From: an uncultured Desulfobacter sp.
GTDB lineage: Bacteria; Desulfobacterota; Desulfobacteria; Desulfobacterales; Desulfobacteraceae
NCBI RefSeq assembly: GCF_963666145.1
Contig: NZ_OY762614.1
Span: 6,252,501 to 6,316,500 of the forward strand
Direction of reading: 5' to 3'
DNA length: 64,000 bases
Part shown: positions 41,276-50,112 of the stretch, piece by piece
How positions within the stretch are numbered: position 1 is the first letter of the stretch
Layout of the letters: every line of letters begins with the position of its first letter
The notes under the pieces: model-generated
Databases searched by the model: none
What the model saw: only the letters and a program-made list of their open reading frames with translations
What the model was told of the DNA's origin: nothing
Made by a program: the position numbers and the translations under genes

Positions 41276-42184
41276 TTATTTGTGCTGTCTTCCCCGCCGG
41301 GATTTCTTGGGAAAGACGAGAAAAACGAAAAAAAGAACAAGTGCGATAACAATTCCGCCGCCCACAATTGGAAAAATGCGAAATACATAGGTTCTGTTTT
41401 CAGGATCATAGTTAAAGCAAAAGGAGAGTACCCCCCGCTTGATGGAGACCCCGGGTTCGCCTTTCTTGGCCTCGTTCACAGCCATGCCCACATCAAAGGC
41501 AAGGAACCTGGGACCGTAAAGATAACGGATGATACGCCCCTGGTCCGACAGCACGATCAGGACATTGGGGTGGATGTAGTTGTGCTTTCCCTGTTTGACA
41601 AAATAAAACCCTAAAGAATGGGTCAATTTAAGAATTTCAGATTTTTCTCCCACCAGGTAAAACCACTTGTTCAAGTCCATTGTTCGCTGGAGCATCTGTG
41701 CGTAATTCTGCTTGGCGGTTTTCGCCATACCGGCGTCTTCATCGTCGCTGAAACTGAAGGTCACCACGTTGAAATCCTCGCCGGGAATTTCTGAAACCTG
41801 ATCTAAAACCCGGGTCAGTTCGGCCTGGAGAATATTGCAGACCGAACTGCACATAAAGAAAATGGGCAGAATGACCACGGGTTTGTCAAAAATGGTTTTA
41901 AGATCCACGCTCTGGTTGTTCTCATCTTTCAGCTGTGCCGAAAAATCAATCATTTCGCCCAGACGTTCGTCCACACGCACCTTGGCCGCGACCTCTTCCT
42001 CGGACATTGGGCTGTCCATGAGCATCTTGGTATGATCATGTTCCATTTTGGCATGATCAAGTTCCATCTTGGAATGTTCATGTTCCATCTGGTCCGATTC
42101 GGTCTGGGATGCATACCCGGGAAGAGAGCAGGCACCCCACACGGCCAGTGACAAGCACCAAAGTCCAATCCACCGGATCTTCAT
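41276..42184 (-). CDS. SCO1/SenC copper chaperone with His/Met-rich N-terminal repeat
   Basis: The 302-residue protein matures the CuA site of subunit II. The thioredoxin-like domain carries the copper motif MCSSVC (Cys112, Cys116) and the later His in NYIHPNVLIVL. A signal peptide ends near SLPGYA. Between it and the fold, residues about 32-56 form three to four short repeats of the form (M/E)(E/D)H(x)KM, rich in His and Met, which is unusual for Sco and could store or accept copper. A second hydrophobic segment near the C-terminus (IFPIVGGGIVIALVLFFVFLVF) anchors it in the membrane. It overlaps the DOMON gene by one base and precedes coxA by 61 bases. Confidence 0.9.
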   Translation of the reverse strand: MKIRWIGLWCLSLAVWGACSLPGYASQTESDQMEHEHSKMELDHAKMEHDHTKMLMDSPMSEEEVAAKVRVDERLGEMIDFSAQLKDENNQSVDLKTIFDKPVVILPIFFMCSSVCNILQAELTRVLDQVSEIPGEDFNVVTFSFSDDEDAGMAKTAKQNYAQMLQRTMDLNKWFYLVGEKSEILKLTHSLGFYFVKQGKHNYIHPNVLIVLSDQGRIIRYLYGPRFLAFDVGMAVNEAKKGEPGVSIKRGVLSFCFNYDPENRTYVFRIFPIVGGGIVIALVLFFVFLVFPKKSRRGRQHK

Positions 42185-42723
42185 TATTTCACCTTTTTGC
42201 TCTCGCCCGTCGTGAAGTTAACTTCGTACACGCCCCGCCAGGCATGTCCCCGGATAAAAGAGTCCGCCCCGCCACCGTAGGCCAGCATAATGGGATACAT
42301 GCGGTTTATATCAATTGTTTTGTCCCATTTCTCGTTACCGGCCAAAGGGCGTGAAAACCAGATGCTGGTCATGCCGTCAACTTCACTGCCCTGGGGATCT
42401 ACAACATCCTCTTTGCCGCCCAGTTTCTCGTCTTCAGTGTGCCCCCGCTTTTGATCGCCGTAATGATCAACGATTTTAACCTTTCCTTTTTTAACCGCAC
42501 CCATAATGATGTCCGACCCTTTCATGGCGTCTTCGGGATCAAAACCAATACCCACCCAGCCTTCGGTGGGTGCAGTGAGTTTGAAGTGAATCATTGTCTC
42601 ATCCACCCGCCACTCTACAGTCATCTTTTCAGCCGTCAGCAAATGCGTATATTCTTCAGCACCTGCATTAAACGGCGCACCCAATAACATAAGAAATAAA
42701 AATCCGATCATTCTACTTTTCAT
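42184..42723 (-). CDS. DOMON-domain secreted protein
   Basis: The start at 42723 follows AAAGGAGAAAATGTT and gives 179 residues with a signal peptide (LFLMLLGAPFNAGA). The rest fits a DOMON domain, a beta-sandwich that binds heme or sugars: MIHFKLTAPTEGWVGIGFDPEDAMKGSDIIMG is characteristic, including the GWVGIGF strand. In this operon a heme-binding electron carrier is more likely than sugar binding. It shares one base with the Sco start and comes 13 bases after the DUF2231 gene. Confidence 0.8.
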   Translation of the reverse strand: MKSRMIGFLFLMLLGAPFNAGAEEYTHLLTAEKMTVEWRVDETMIHFKLTAPTEGWVGIGFDPEDAMKGSDIIMGAVKKGKVKIVDHYGDQKRGHTEDEKLGGKEDVVDPQGSEVDGMTSIWFSRPLAGNEKWDKTIDINRMYPIMLAYGGGADSFIRGHAWRGVYEVNFTTGESKKVK

Positions 42724-42736
42724 AACATTTTCTCCT

Positions 42737-43162
42737 TTAACCAAAAACCAAATCGCCGCCGGAGTATCCCAATCCCACAGCCATCAGAATTAATAAGAAA
42801 TACAGTCCCGTGATCCAATCAAATTTACGATTCTCGCAGTCATCCTTGAGCATGACAACGATCAGGGCGACACATAAAAGAGTCGCCAGAATCATTTTAA
42901 AAATAATTAAACCTTCCCACTCACCGCCATACCGGTGCTGCCAGTCCATGATCCCTGTCACCACAGTCGGAAACAATCCGAGTAATCCTAAGATTACACA
43001 ATGATATCCTGTTTTTGCCAGCATCTTGAGTTTGGGTAGAAATGAAGCGAAGCGAAAAACTACAGCACCCATAACCATTCCCATGGGAATATGGGTAAAC
43101 GCCGGGTGAAGCGGATGGTGGAATCCAACTTTGCTCAAAAGTTCATAGACCGTCTCAATCAT
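42737..43162 (-). CDS. DUF2231-type membrane protein
   Basis: The 141-residue protein has four hydrophobic segments. The N-terminal HHPLHPAFTHIPMGMVMG, with several His, is the hallmark of DUF2231, a family often found near cytochromes and DOMON proteins and likely to bind heme. It is the first gene of the oxidase operon and overlaps nothing, with the DOMON gene 13 bases downstream. Together these two may bring electrons to the oxidase, since no cytochrome c gene lies here. Confidence 0.75.
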   Translation of the reverse strand: MIETVYELLSKVGFHHPLHPAFTHIPMGMVMGAVVFRFASFLPKLKMLAKTGYHCVILGLLGLFPTVVTGIMDWQHRYGGEWEGLIIFKMILATLLCVALIVVMLKDDCENRKFDWITGLYFLLILMAVGLGYSGGDLVFG

Positions 43163-43492
43163 AAGCCCCCCTGTTCAAATTTTAATGGATTACAAGTTTT
43201 AAATTATATTTATAGATATACGTCTGCTGATGAAATACCAGCCGGATGCTTGTGATCGTCAAAATAAGAAATACATTTTCATTGAATCATCAAAAAAAAC
43301 AAAGATAACCGATTGATTTTTATGGTTATAAGACCCATTTATTTACGATAAGCTATAGTTAGGTTATAAAAGTCATAGAAAGATAAGTCAATAGAAGAAA
43401 AGCCCCATCTTAAATTTCTACCGGGTTGACAACTTGGCGAAACAGCTATAAAAATTGCCTTTTTACACGTTTATAAAAGGAAGCTTAATATC
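43163..43492. promoter_or_regulatory. Divergent promoter region of cox operon and SDR gene
   Basis: This 330-base AT-rich gap lies between the minus-strand oxidase operon and the plus-strand SDR gene. On the plus strand a perfect TTGACA (43426-43431) is followed after 17 bases by TAAAAA (43449-43454), a good promoter candidate for the SDR gene. No regulator site for oxygen response could be recognised for the cox side. Confidence 0.5.
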
Positions 43493-45061
43493 GTGGAACC
43501 CCTTTGCCGGGAACAAATTGCCCCGGAAGATGAAAAACGGCTACTTGAAGACGCCGGTCGCTGCATTAAGGTGCTGGAAACCCTGGCCGATCGGACTGAA
43601 CTGTTGGCAAAAATGTCCGAATCGGACCGCCTTGCTTTGATTAAGGCTGCCGGTAAAATATCCCGGCCCGACAAAGCAGAAATAAAAAAGCGCAACAAAG
43701 ATAAAAAGCAGCAAAAGCGCCTGGCCATTGTGGCCAAAGAACGGCGGATGAGAGCTCAGACCGGCATCAGACAAGCCAGGCAGGCATCGGTGTTCTCGGC
43801 ACCAGCCCAACTTGAAGGACCTGCCATTGAAAGCACCGATACGGCAGAGCATCTTGATTCTCCCCGTAACTGTTATGTGTGCAAAGCTGAATTTACACAG
43901 CTTCACCATTTTTATGACACCATGTGTCCAGACTGTGCAACACTCAACTATCAAAAGCGGTTCCAGACCGCGTCCCTTGAAGGACAGATTGCCGTCATCA
44001 CCGGCTCCAGGCTTAAAATCGGATACCAGGCCACGGTGATGATGCTCAAAGCCGGTGCCCGGGTGATTGCCACCACACGGTTCCCCAAGGATTCTGCCCT
44101 AAGGTTTTCCAAAGAACCTGATTTTGACCAATGGGGTCACAGGCTCCATATATACGGACTGGATCTGCGGCATATTCCCAGCGTGGAATTGTTTTGTGAT
44201 CATATCAACCAGACATACAAGCGCCTGGATATCTTAATCAATAATGCCGCCCAGACCGTCCGTCGACCACCTGGATTTTATGCCCACCTCATGGAGACCG
44301 AACACAAAGATGTTTCATTGTTGTCCCCGAAGGCCGCGATGCTTTTGGACAACTACCAGGAATGTCTGGCCCAGGTGACCACAGATCTTCCAGCCGGCAG
44401 CGGAGAAAATGACGGCTTACCGGTCTCCTGGAGCGGCAATGCCCCCGGTATCGGGCTTCGCCAATCGGCCCAACTCTCCCAGATTCCCTATTCCTATGAC
44501 CACAGTTTAGATGCACCCCAGGTATTTCCTGAAAAGGCCCTGGATGCAGATCTCCAGCAGGTGGATCTTCGCAAAACAAACTCCTGGCGGCTCAAGCTTG
44601 GGGAGATTGAAACGGCGGAAATGCTTGAAATTCAGCTGGTCAATAATGTGGCGCCCTTTGTGCTGTGTAATCGGCTGGCCCAGATGATGAAATCGGATTT
44701 TACCGGTCAAAAGCACATCGTCAATGTCTCGGCCATGGAAGGCAAATTCCTGCGCTTTAAAAAGGGCAGCCGCCATCCCCATACCAACATGGCCAAAGCG
44801 GCATTGAACATGCTCACCCACACGGCCGCCGAGGATCTTGCCAAATACGGCATTTACATGAACGCCGTGGATACCGGCTGGGTCACGGATGAAGATCCGG
44901 CGCAGCTTGCCAAATTAAAAGAGGATCGACATGACTTTCAGCCGCCTCTGGATATTGTGGATGGAGCGGCCCGGGTCTGCGACCCCTTCTTTCACGGTAT
45001 TTTAACCGGAAAACATTGGTGTGGAAAATTTTTAAAGGATTATTTCCCCATCGACTGGTAG
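43493..45061 (+). CDS. Short-chain dehydrogenase family protein with zinc-ribbon-like insert
   Basis: A GTG start preceded by AAAGGAAG gives 522 residues. The first ~120 are helical and Lys/Arg rich, followed by a CYVCKAEFTQLHHFYDTMCPDC segment that can bind a metal through two CxxC pairs. Residues from about 162 on form a Rossmann domain (GQIAVITGSRLKIGYQ, DILINNAAQ). In the active-site region the usual YxxxK is replaced by TNMAK (HPHTNMAKAALNM), so the catalytic Tyr is missing. The same HTNMAKAALNM motif is known in a divergent SDR group found in bacteria and eukaryotes. Substrate unknown. Its stop lies 22 bases inside the convergent acyltransferase gene. Confidence 0.8.
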   Translation: MEPLCREQIAPEDEKRLLEDAGRCIKVLETLADRTELLAKMSESDRLALIKAAGKISRPDKAEIKKRNKDKKQQKRLAIVAKERRMRAQTGIRQARQASVFSAPAQLEGPAIESTDTAEHLDSPRNCYVCKAEFTQLHHFYDTMCPDCATLNYQKRFQTASLEGQIAVITGSRLKIGYQATVMMLKAGARVIATTRFPKDSALRFSKEPDFDQWGHRLHIYGLDLRHIPSVELFCDHINQTYKRLDILINNAAQTVRRPPGFYAHLMETEHKDVSLLSPKAAMLLDNYQECLAQVTTDLPAGSGENDGLPVSWSGNAPGIGLRQSAQLSQIPYSYDHSLDAPQVFPEKALDADLQQVDLRKTNSWRLKLGEIETAEMLEIQLVNNVAPFVLCNRLAQMMKSDFTGQKHIVNVSAMEGKFLRFKKGSRHPHTNMAKAALNMLTHTAAEDLAKYGIYMNAVDTGWVTDEDPAQLAKLKEDRHDFQPPLDIVDGAARVCDPFFHGILTGKHWCGKFLKDYFPIDW

Positions 45062-47226
45062 GCCTCTTGTTCGACCAGGGCCAAAAAGTCGGCAATGGAT
45101 CGGTAAACCCGCTTTGATTCACGGCCGGAGAGAATATTGTGACAGTCTGTGTTAAAGAAAAAGAAATCTTTTCGATTCGATTGGACAAGCTTAAACAATT
45201 TTTCTGCATTGGCCGTGTTGCTGTCAAACTGTTTGCCGGACTGCAAAAATAACAGGGGTGCAGTAACAAAGGCCAATCTTTTTTCCAGGTGTTTTATAAA
45301 TGTTTCAAGGGTTTTCATGCCCTTGGCAGGATTTTGCCAGTAGCAAATCGAGCAGGTATGGCCGTCGCCTTGATCTTTGTCTTTGCCGTCAACAAATCTT
45401 GCCTTTTGCAGCATGCGATTCCAGAACTCGCCGGCGGTAAATGACCGCCACCCGGCATCTTTTACATTCAACGGCGGGGAAACGGCAAACACACCGGCTA
45501 TTTCCGATATCCGGGAGGCAATTTCAAGGGCAAGTCCGGCACCTGTAAAAAAGCCCCCAACAAAGACATATGGCGTTCTATGCTTTAAAATAACATAGCC
45601 CTCTTCCACACTGTCAATCCACTGCCTATAATCTGTCCGGGATAAATTTTCCGGTGTAGTGCCGTGCCCTTTAAGTCGGGGGACAAAAACAGTATAGCCA
45701 AGAGAATTAAAAAAATAGGCCAGGGATCTCATCTCTTTGGGACAGGCTAGGTAATTGTGAATTAAAAGAATACCGGGCCGGCCTTTACCCGGATCTAAAA
45801 GGACAGGTTTACCGGCCTCTTTTTCAAACACGACACGCGGGGATTCAAGGGTCTCGTAATCACGATCATACTCTCTCAAGGCTTTATCCACCAAACCGAG
45901 ACGAATCTCCTGCGCAATATCTTCAACACTGTTTTGGGCAATGGACTGGATAAACATGACAATATCCTGGAGCGGTTCAACTTCATTGGCCACCACATAC
46001 AAGGGGTTGTTCATCCTCACCCCCTGGAAACCGATATCCGTTTCAAATTTCTCCTGGCGTTTAAACAGCTTACCCGCTTTTTCATAGAGCACGCCGGTTT
46101 CAAGGGCAGTTTCAAGGAATGCGGCGAACCGGTTGTTTCTATCGTCGGTTAACAGATGAATCTGGTTATCATGAAAATCGTTGTGAACACAGCGGCCGGA
46201 TTCCATGATGACCTTTGAGGTAATTACCAGATACGCCCTGCATCTTAAATCATAGGGATCGATCCCCGAAGCTGACGGCGGCATATATTTGATCAGGCAG
46301 GCAAAAATATGATCATAGTTCAAGGTGGCCATGCCATAAACATCGGTCATGAATCGCTGAAGAATATCTTGACTTGCCTCTTTTATAAATGGGGCCGAGC
46401 ACATACGTCTGCTGAAAGCAATCTTCCGCCTTGATGTCAAATCGCTTTCAATAAATGAGTTATTGAAATAATCGGCAATTTTGATGGGTTCTGAAAACCG
46501 GATATCAACCTGAACCCCGGATAAAATCATACTGCCTTCTGTCATCAGTTCATCCATGATCTGCTGGGAGGGATTTTCCATAAATTTCTGGGCGAGGGAT
46601 GAAAGCAAATTTTCTTTGGCCCGCATAGGATAATAGGTGATATTTGTGGGCACCATGTAGGTGGTTTGATTTAAAACTTTTTCCACGTCCTTGATTTCAA
46701 ACCAGTCAATGAGCCGTTCAAATTCTTTGGGGTTTTTCGTTTTCATCCGCCGCAGCCGTTCCCTGTAAAATTCGCTTTGAAGTGCGATTACCGCCGCCCC
46801 GGATCGGGGCCGGTGAACCAGCTTATCCACCTGAAGCTCGAATCTGCCGTCCTTGACAAGTTTTTTATTTTTCACCATTCTTCCTTCGGGAAAAATAATC
46901 CACGAAGACTGACCGTCTAAAAGGGTTTTGGTAATCAGGTAATCGCGTTGGGGATCTTTGGTGGATATGGCACCCATGAGATCAAGAACGCTTTTTAAGC
47001 CGCCTGCAAAAAGATCGGCATGGGCCAGGGACCATATTCTTTTTTTTGTTATGCCGTGGAGGTGATACGGCAAAAATACGGTTTCAATTCGGGTGAAATG
47101 GTTGGCGATAAAAATGACGGAGGCATCCGGAATCCGTTCCTGATGATGAATGGTTATCCGGGTTTTGGAAAGCCCGGATAATGCCCTGAGGGCATATCCG
47201 GACATGAAATAAGCAAATCGATTCAT
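45040..47226 (-). CDS. PlsC-like acyltransferase fused to alpha/beta-hydrolase domain
   Basis: The 728-residue protein has an N-terminal 1-acyl-glycerol-phosphate acyltransferase-like domain: IANHFTRIETVF in place of the NHxxxxD motif, and FPEGRMVKN as the substrate loop. Residues from about 485 form an alpha/beta-hydrolase fold (ILLIHNYLACPKEMR, VFVPRLKGHGTTPEN). Its nucleophile elbow reads VGGFFTGAG, so the Ser of GxSxG is Phe; the late His (TDCHNILS) is kept. The hydrolase part is thus probably non-catalytic or works differently. It is followed by no partner and is 37 bases downstream of the Hsp70 genes, possibly in their operon. The first domain also has Glu instead of Asp in the HxxxxD motif. 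Confidence 0.78.
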   Translation of the reverse strand: MNRFAYFMSGYALRALSGLSKTRITIHHQERIPDASVIFIANHFTRIETVFLPYHLHGITKKRIWSLAHADLFAGGLKSVLDLMGAISTKDPQRDYLITKTLLDGQSSWIIFPEGRMVKNKKLVKDGRFELQVDKLVHRPRSGAAVIALQSEFYRERLRRMKTKNPKEFERLIDWFEIKDVEKVLNQTTYMVPTNITYYPMRAKENLLSSLAQKFMENPSQQIMDELMTEGSMILSGVQVDIRFSEPIKIADYFNNSFIESDLTSRRKIAFSRRMCSAPFIKEASQDILQRFMTDVYGMATLNYDHIFACLIKYMPPSASGIDPYDLRCRAYLVITSKVIMESGRCVHNDFHDNQIHLLTDDRNNRFAAFLETALETGVLYEKAGKLFKRQEKFETDIGFQGVRMNNPLYVVANEVEPLQDIVMFIQSIAQNSVEDIAQEIRLGLVDKALREYDRDYETLESPRVVFEKEAGKPVLLDPGKGRPGILLIHNYLACPKEMRSLAYFFNSLGYTVFVPRLKGHGTTPENLSRTDYRQWIDSVEEGYVILKHRTPYVFVGGFFTGAGLALEIASRISEIAGVFAVSPPLNVKDAGWRSFTAGEFWNRMLQKARFVDGKDKDQGDGHTCSICYWQNPAKGMKTLETFIKHLEKRLAFVTAPLLFLQSGKQFDSNTANAEKLFKLVQSNRKDFFFFNTDCHNILSGRESKRVYRSIADFLALVEQEAYQSMGK

Positions 47227-47263
47227 GTTGTCCTTTGTATCACAACATAATCAAGAAGAACCT

Positions 47264-50098
47264 TTACCCGCTTTTTTCAGGGTTACTGCTGAGGATAAGC
47301 CCCTGGGGAAGGCTTTCACCAAAAATGGCCGCCTCATCGGCCGACTCAATGGGCACGACGGTCTGAATTATATCCAATGACTTTTTGGGCGCATTCATCT
47401 GCCCAAGCCACGGGATCATAGTTTGAACAGTCTCTGGGGAAACATCACGGGTGCGATCGCCAGTTTTACGCAAAATATGGGACAAAGCGCCTGGGATCTG
47501 ATCCTGGGACTCCCAACGGATTTTGATCAGTCGTTTTGTCCAGTTTTCCACCTCTTTTGCCGGAACAACGCGATCCACAGAGCCATAAAGCAGCTCCCTG
47601 GCACCCAGTCTGGACAGGGCCCAAAACATCTGGTGGGGCGTTTTGCCGGGTTTCAGTTGAGGAATCAACTTTTTTGCCAAAGCGATCTTATCTTTTACCA
47701 GCAACCGCTCCATGTTTGCCGCAGCCATCCACACTTCGGTCATCTCCTGCTTTGGCACTTTTTTGGCCGCAGCGTTATCGGTCAATAAATAGCTGGAAAC
47801 ATCCTGGAAAAACTGCCGCTGCTGGCCTGCGGTCAGTCCGCCTGCAATGCGGCGACAAAATATCCACCATTCCACGGCGTTCTGCTTGGCCTTGTGAAAC
47901 TGGCTTCGCTGTAAATATACCTTCCACAGTTTGGGCATGCGCGCCTCATCAAAGGCATCACCGAAACCTGGACGAATACAAAACCCGGTCAGATTTAACC
48001 AGCGAATTTCGTGTTCGGGACTGATTTCCCGCCATTTGACATTTTCGATCAGATGATCTGCCACGGCACGAAGAAAAGACAAGGGCCATTTATTACGCTT
48101 TGTGTCTACCTGCGTTTCTATGTTTTTTACGACAGAAGGCAATTGGGCCTTGTCCGCAGATTCGGCAAACGCCTCCGTCAATAAATCACGAACCTTATTG
48201 ACCGTGTCATCATCATACACTTCACTTTCAGCCGCGGCTTCCCCGGCCTGGGGCTCACGCAGCTGGAACTGAAGTTTCCAGCGATGGGAAGAGACGCTTG
48301 ACCGGCACCACATGGAAAGGGTTCCCATCTCGGTGTACTCGGCTTCAACTTTGACCGGAATCCGTTTTGATTCTCCCTTTTTACCAAATTTAATGATGGT
48401 TTTCAACGGCGGCAGCGGTGTCAGGGTATCGTCCACCGAAATTACATCGCCGGTTTTATCACCGGATCTGAACGTGGAGCTGAACATTGAAAAAAGAACC
48501 GGCTGGTTGGTGACGACCTCAAATTCCATTTGGGGCAGCTGGATCAATGATCCTTCATCCAGGCCGCGCTCCACAATGCACAATACATTTTCACACGTGG
48601 CACTATCTTCACACCGGGAGTTGTCCGACGCAATGCCGATATAATAACTTCTCGGACTGCCGCTGCCCACACGAACTCCAATGCCCTGCTTGACAAGGCC
48701 ATAGTACGACGCACCCAGGGCAACAGAAAGATCGGGGTCGCTGTTGTCCAGAACTGTCGGCAGACGGTCTTCCCCGCAGGCGAACCATTTTCCGATGGCG
48801 GACCTGATTTTGTCCTGAAACACAGCGGGTTTCAATGATCCGCCGTTGAACAAAATATGATCGGGTATGGGCTCTTTGCCTAAATTGGCTTTTACACTGT
48901 CACGATGGCGCTCTAAAAACCAACCGATATGGCGGGTAATGGCTGGTTCCTGCTCATATGGCAGCCCAAATTCGGCAATGGCCTTTCCGGCTTTTTTGGG
49001 ATTCGCGGCACTTGACTCAACTTCGGGGAAAAAGCCGTTGCACAGGATCTCTTCCAGCTCACCTTTTTCCAGATCCGCCGACAATGTATTGGCAATAAGG
49101 GAACGCCCCTCGCCTCTGAGGACTATTCTCACCCGGTTGTCACCACCATCTCGATCGCCGGCCAGCAAAAGGGTCTCTTTGGCGGCCCGGCATTTATAAC
49201 TCAGTGTTTTCCACTGATCCGCCGTCAGGTTGGCTTTTTGCTTGAACTTTGATGCCACATACCTGGCCAGAGTCAGGTCAATATTGTCACCGCCAAGAAT
49301 CAGGTGATCCCCCACCGCCACACGCTCAAACCGCGGACTGCCCTCGGCCTCTTTCAATGAAATCAGGGTAAAGTCGGTGGTGCCCCCCCCCACATCGCAC
49401 ACAAGGATCAGATCATCGGCTTTGACATGGGACTGCCAGTCATGCTCATGGCGGGTCACCCAGGCATAAAACGCGGCAAGGGGCTCTTCGAGCAGGGTGA
49501 TATTCTGGCTGAATCCGGCATCTCTGGCTGCCTTTAGGGTATATTCACGTGCTGCTTCATCAAAGGAGGCAGGAACCGTGATGACCGTAAATTGATTTTC
49601 AAGAAACAGATCTTCATCTTTTACCCAGTTATTCCAGGCTTTTCGAATATGCCTTAGGTATTCACTGGTCGCCTTGACCGGAGATATTTTCTCCACATTC
49701 TGGGACCCCCATGGCAGAATCGGTGCTTCCCGGTCGGCCCTGGAATGGCACAGCCAGCTTTTGGCCGATGACACCAGCCGGGATGGAATCTGAGATCCAT
49801 GGTCTCTGGCAAACACACCGGCAAACAGATCACTCTCTTTTTTCCATGGATGTTTCAGTGCATCTTTGGAAACATCGTACTCTCCCGGGATATATAAAAA
49901 CGAAGGGAGCACGGAAACCGGCGCAAACTCGCCCGGCCCGGTTAACTGGGGAACCCTGAATACTTTTATCTCTTTGCCGATGCCGCCACCGGCACTATTG
50001 TCTTCTATGGCGGTCAGATCCGCGTAGGACACCGCCGAATTGGTCGTACCTAGATCAATGCCGACCACATATCGTTTATCTTGAAAATCCACAATCAT
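47264..50098 (-). CDS. Hsp70 family protein with DUF3731-like C-terminus (long form)
   Basis: The 944-residue protein starts with an actin-like ATPase: GIDLGTTNSAVSYADL (phosphate 1), LVCDVGGGTTDFTLI (phosphate 2), and ILFNGGSLKPAVF (adenosine loop), spread over about 470 residues with insertions. The following ~130 residues resemble a shortened Hsp70 substrate domain. From about residue 620 to the end is a helical region of the type annotated as DUF3731. It is unlike DnaK in length and in lacking the DnaK C-terminal lid. The gene is 14 bases downstream of a shorter Hsp70-like gene, so the two proteins may work as a pair. Confidence 0.83.
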   Translation of the reverse strand: MIVDFQDKRYVVGIDLGTTNSAVSYADLTAIEDNSAGGGIGKEIKVFRVPQLTGPGEFAPVSVLPSFLYIPGEYDVSKDALKHPWKKESDLFAGVFARDHGSQIPSRLVSSAKSWLCHSRADREAPILPWGSQNVEKISPVKATSEYLRHIRKAWNNWVKDEDLFLENQFTVITVPASFDEAAREYTLKAARDAGFSQNITLLEEPLAAFYAWVTRHEHDWQSHVKADDLILVCDVGGGTTDFTLISLKEAEGSPRFERVAVGDHLILGGDNIDLTLARYVASKFKQKANLTADQWKTLSYKCRAAKETLLLAGDRDGGDNRVRIVLRGEGRSLIANTLSADLEKGELEEILCNGFFPEVESSAANPKKAGKAIAEFGLPYEQEPAITRHIGWFLERHRDSVKANLGKEPIPDHILFNGGSLKPAVFQDKIRSAIGKWFACGEDRLPTVLDNSDPDLSVALGASYYGLVKQGIGVRVGSGSPRSYYIGIASDNSRCEDSATCENVLCIVERGLDEGSLIQLPQMEFEVVTNQPVLFSMFSSTFRSGDKTGDVISVDDTLTPLPPLKTIIKFGKKGESKRIPVKVEAEYTEMGTLSMWCRSSVSSHRWKLQFQLREPQAGEAAAESEVYDDDTVNKVRDLLTEAFAESADKAQLPSVVKNIETQVDTKRNKWPLSFLRAVADHLIENVKWREISPEHEIRWLNLTGFCIRPGFGDAFDEARMPKLWKVYLQRSQFHKAKQNAVEWWIFCRRIAGGLTAGQQRQFFQDVSSYLLTDNAAAKKVPKQEMTEVWMAAANMERLLVKDKIALAKKLIPQLKPGKTPHQMFWALSRLGARELLYGSVDRVVPAKEVENWTKRLIKIRWESQDQIPGALSHILRKTGDRTRDVSPETVQTMIPWLGQMNAPKKSLDIIQTVVPIESADEAAIFGESLPQGLILSSNPEKSG

Positions 50099-50112
50099 CT
50101 CCTGCCCGCCAC

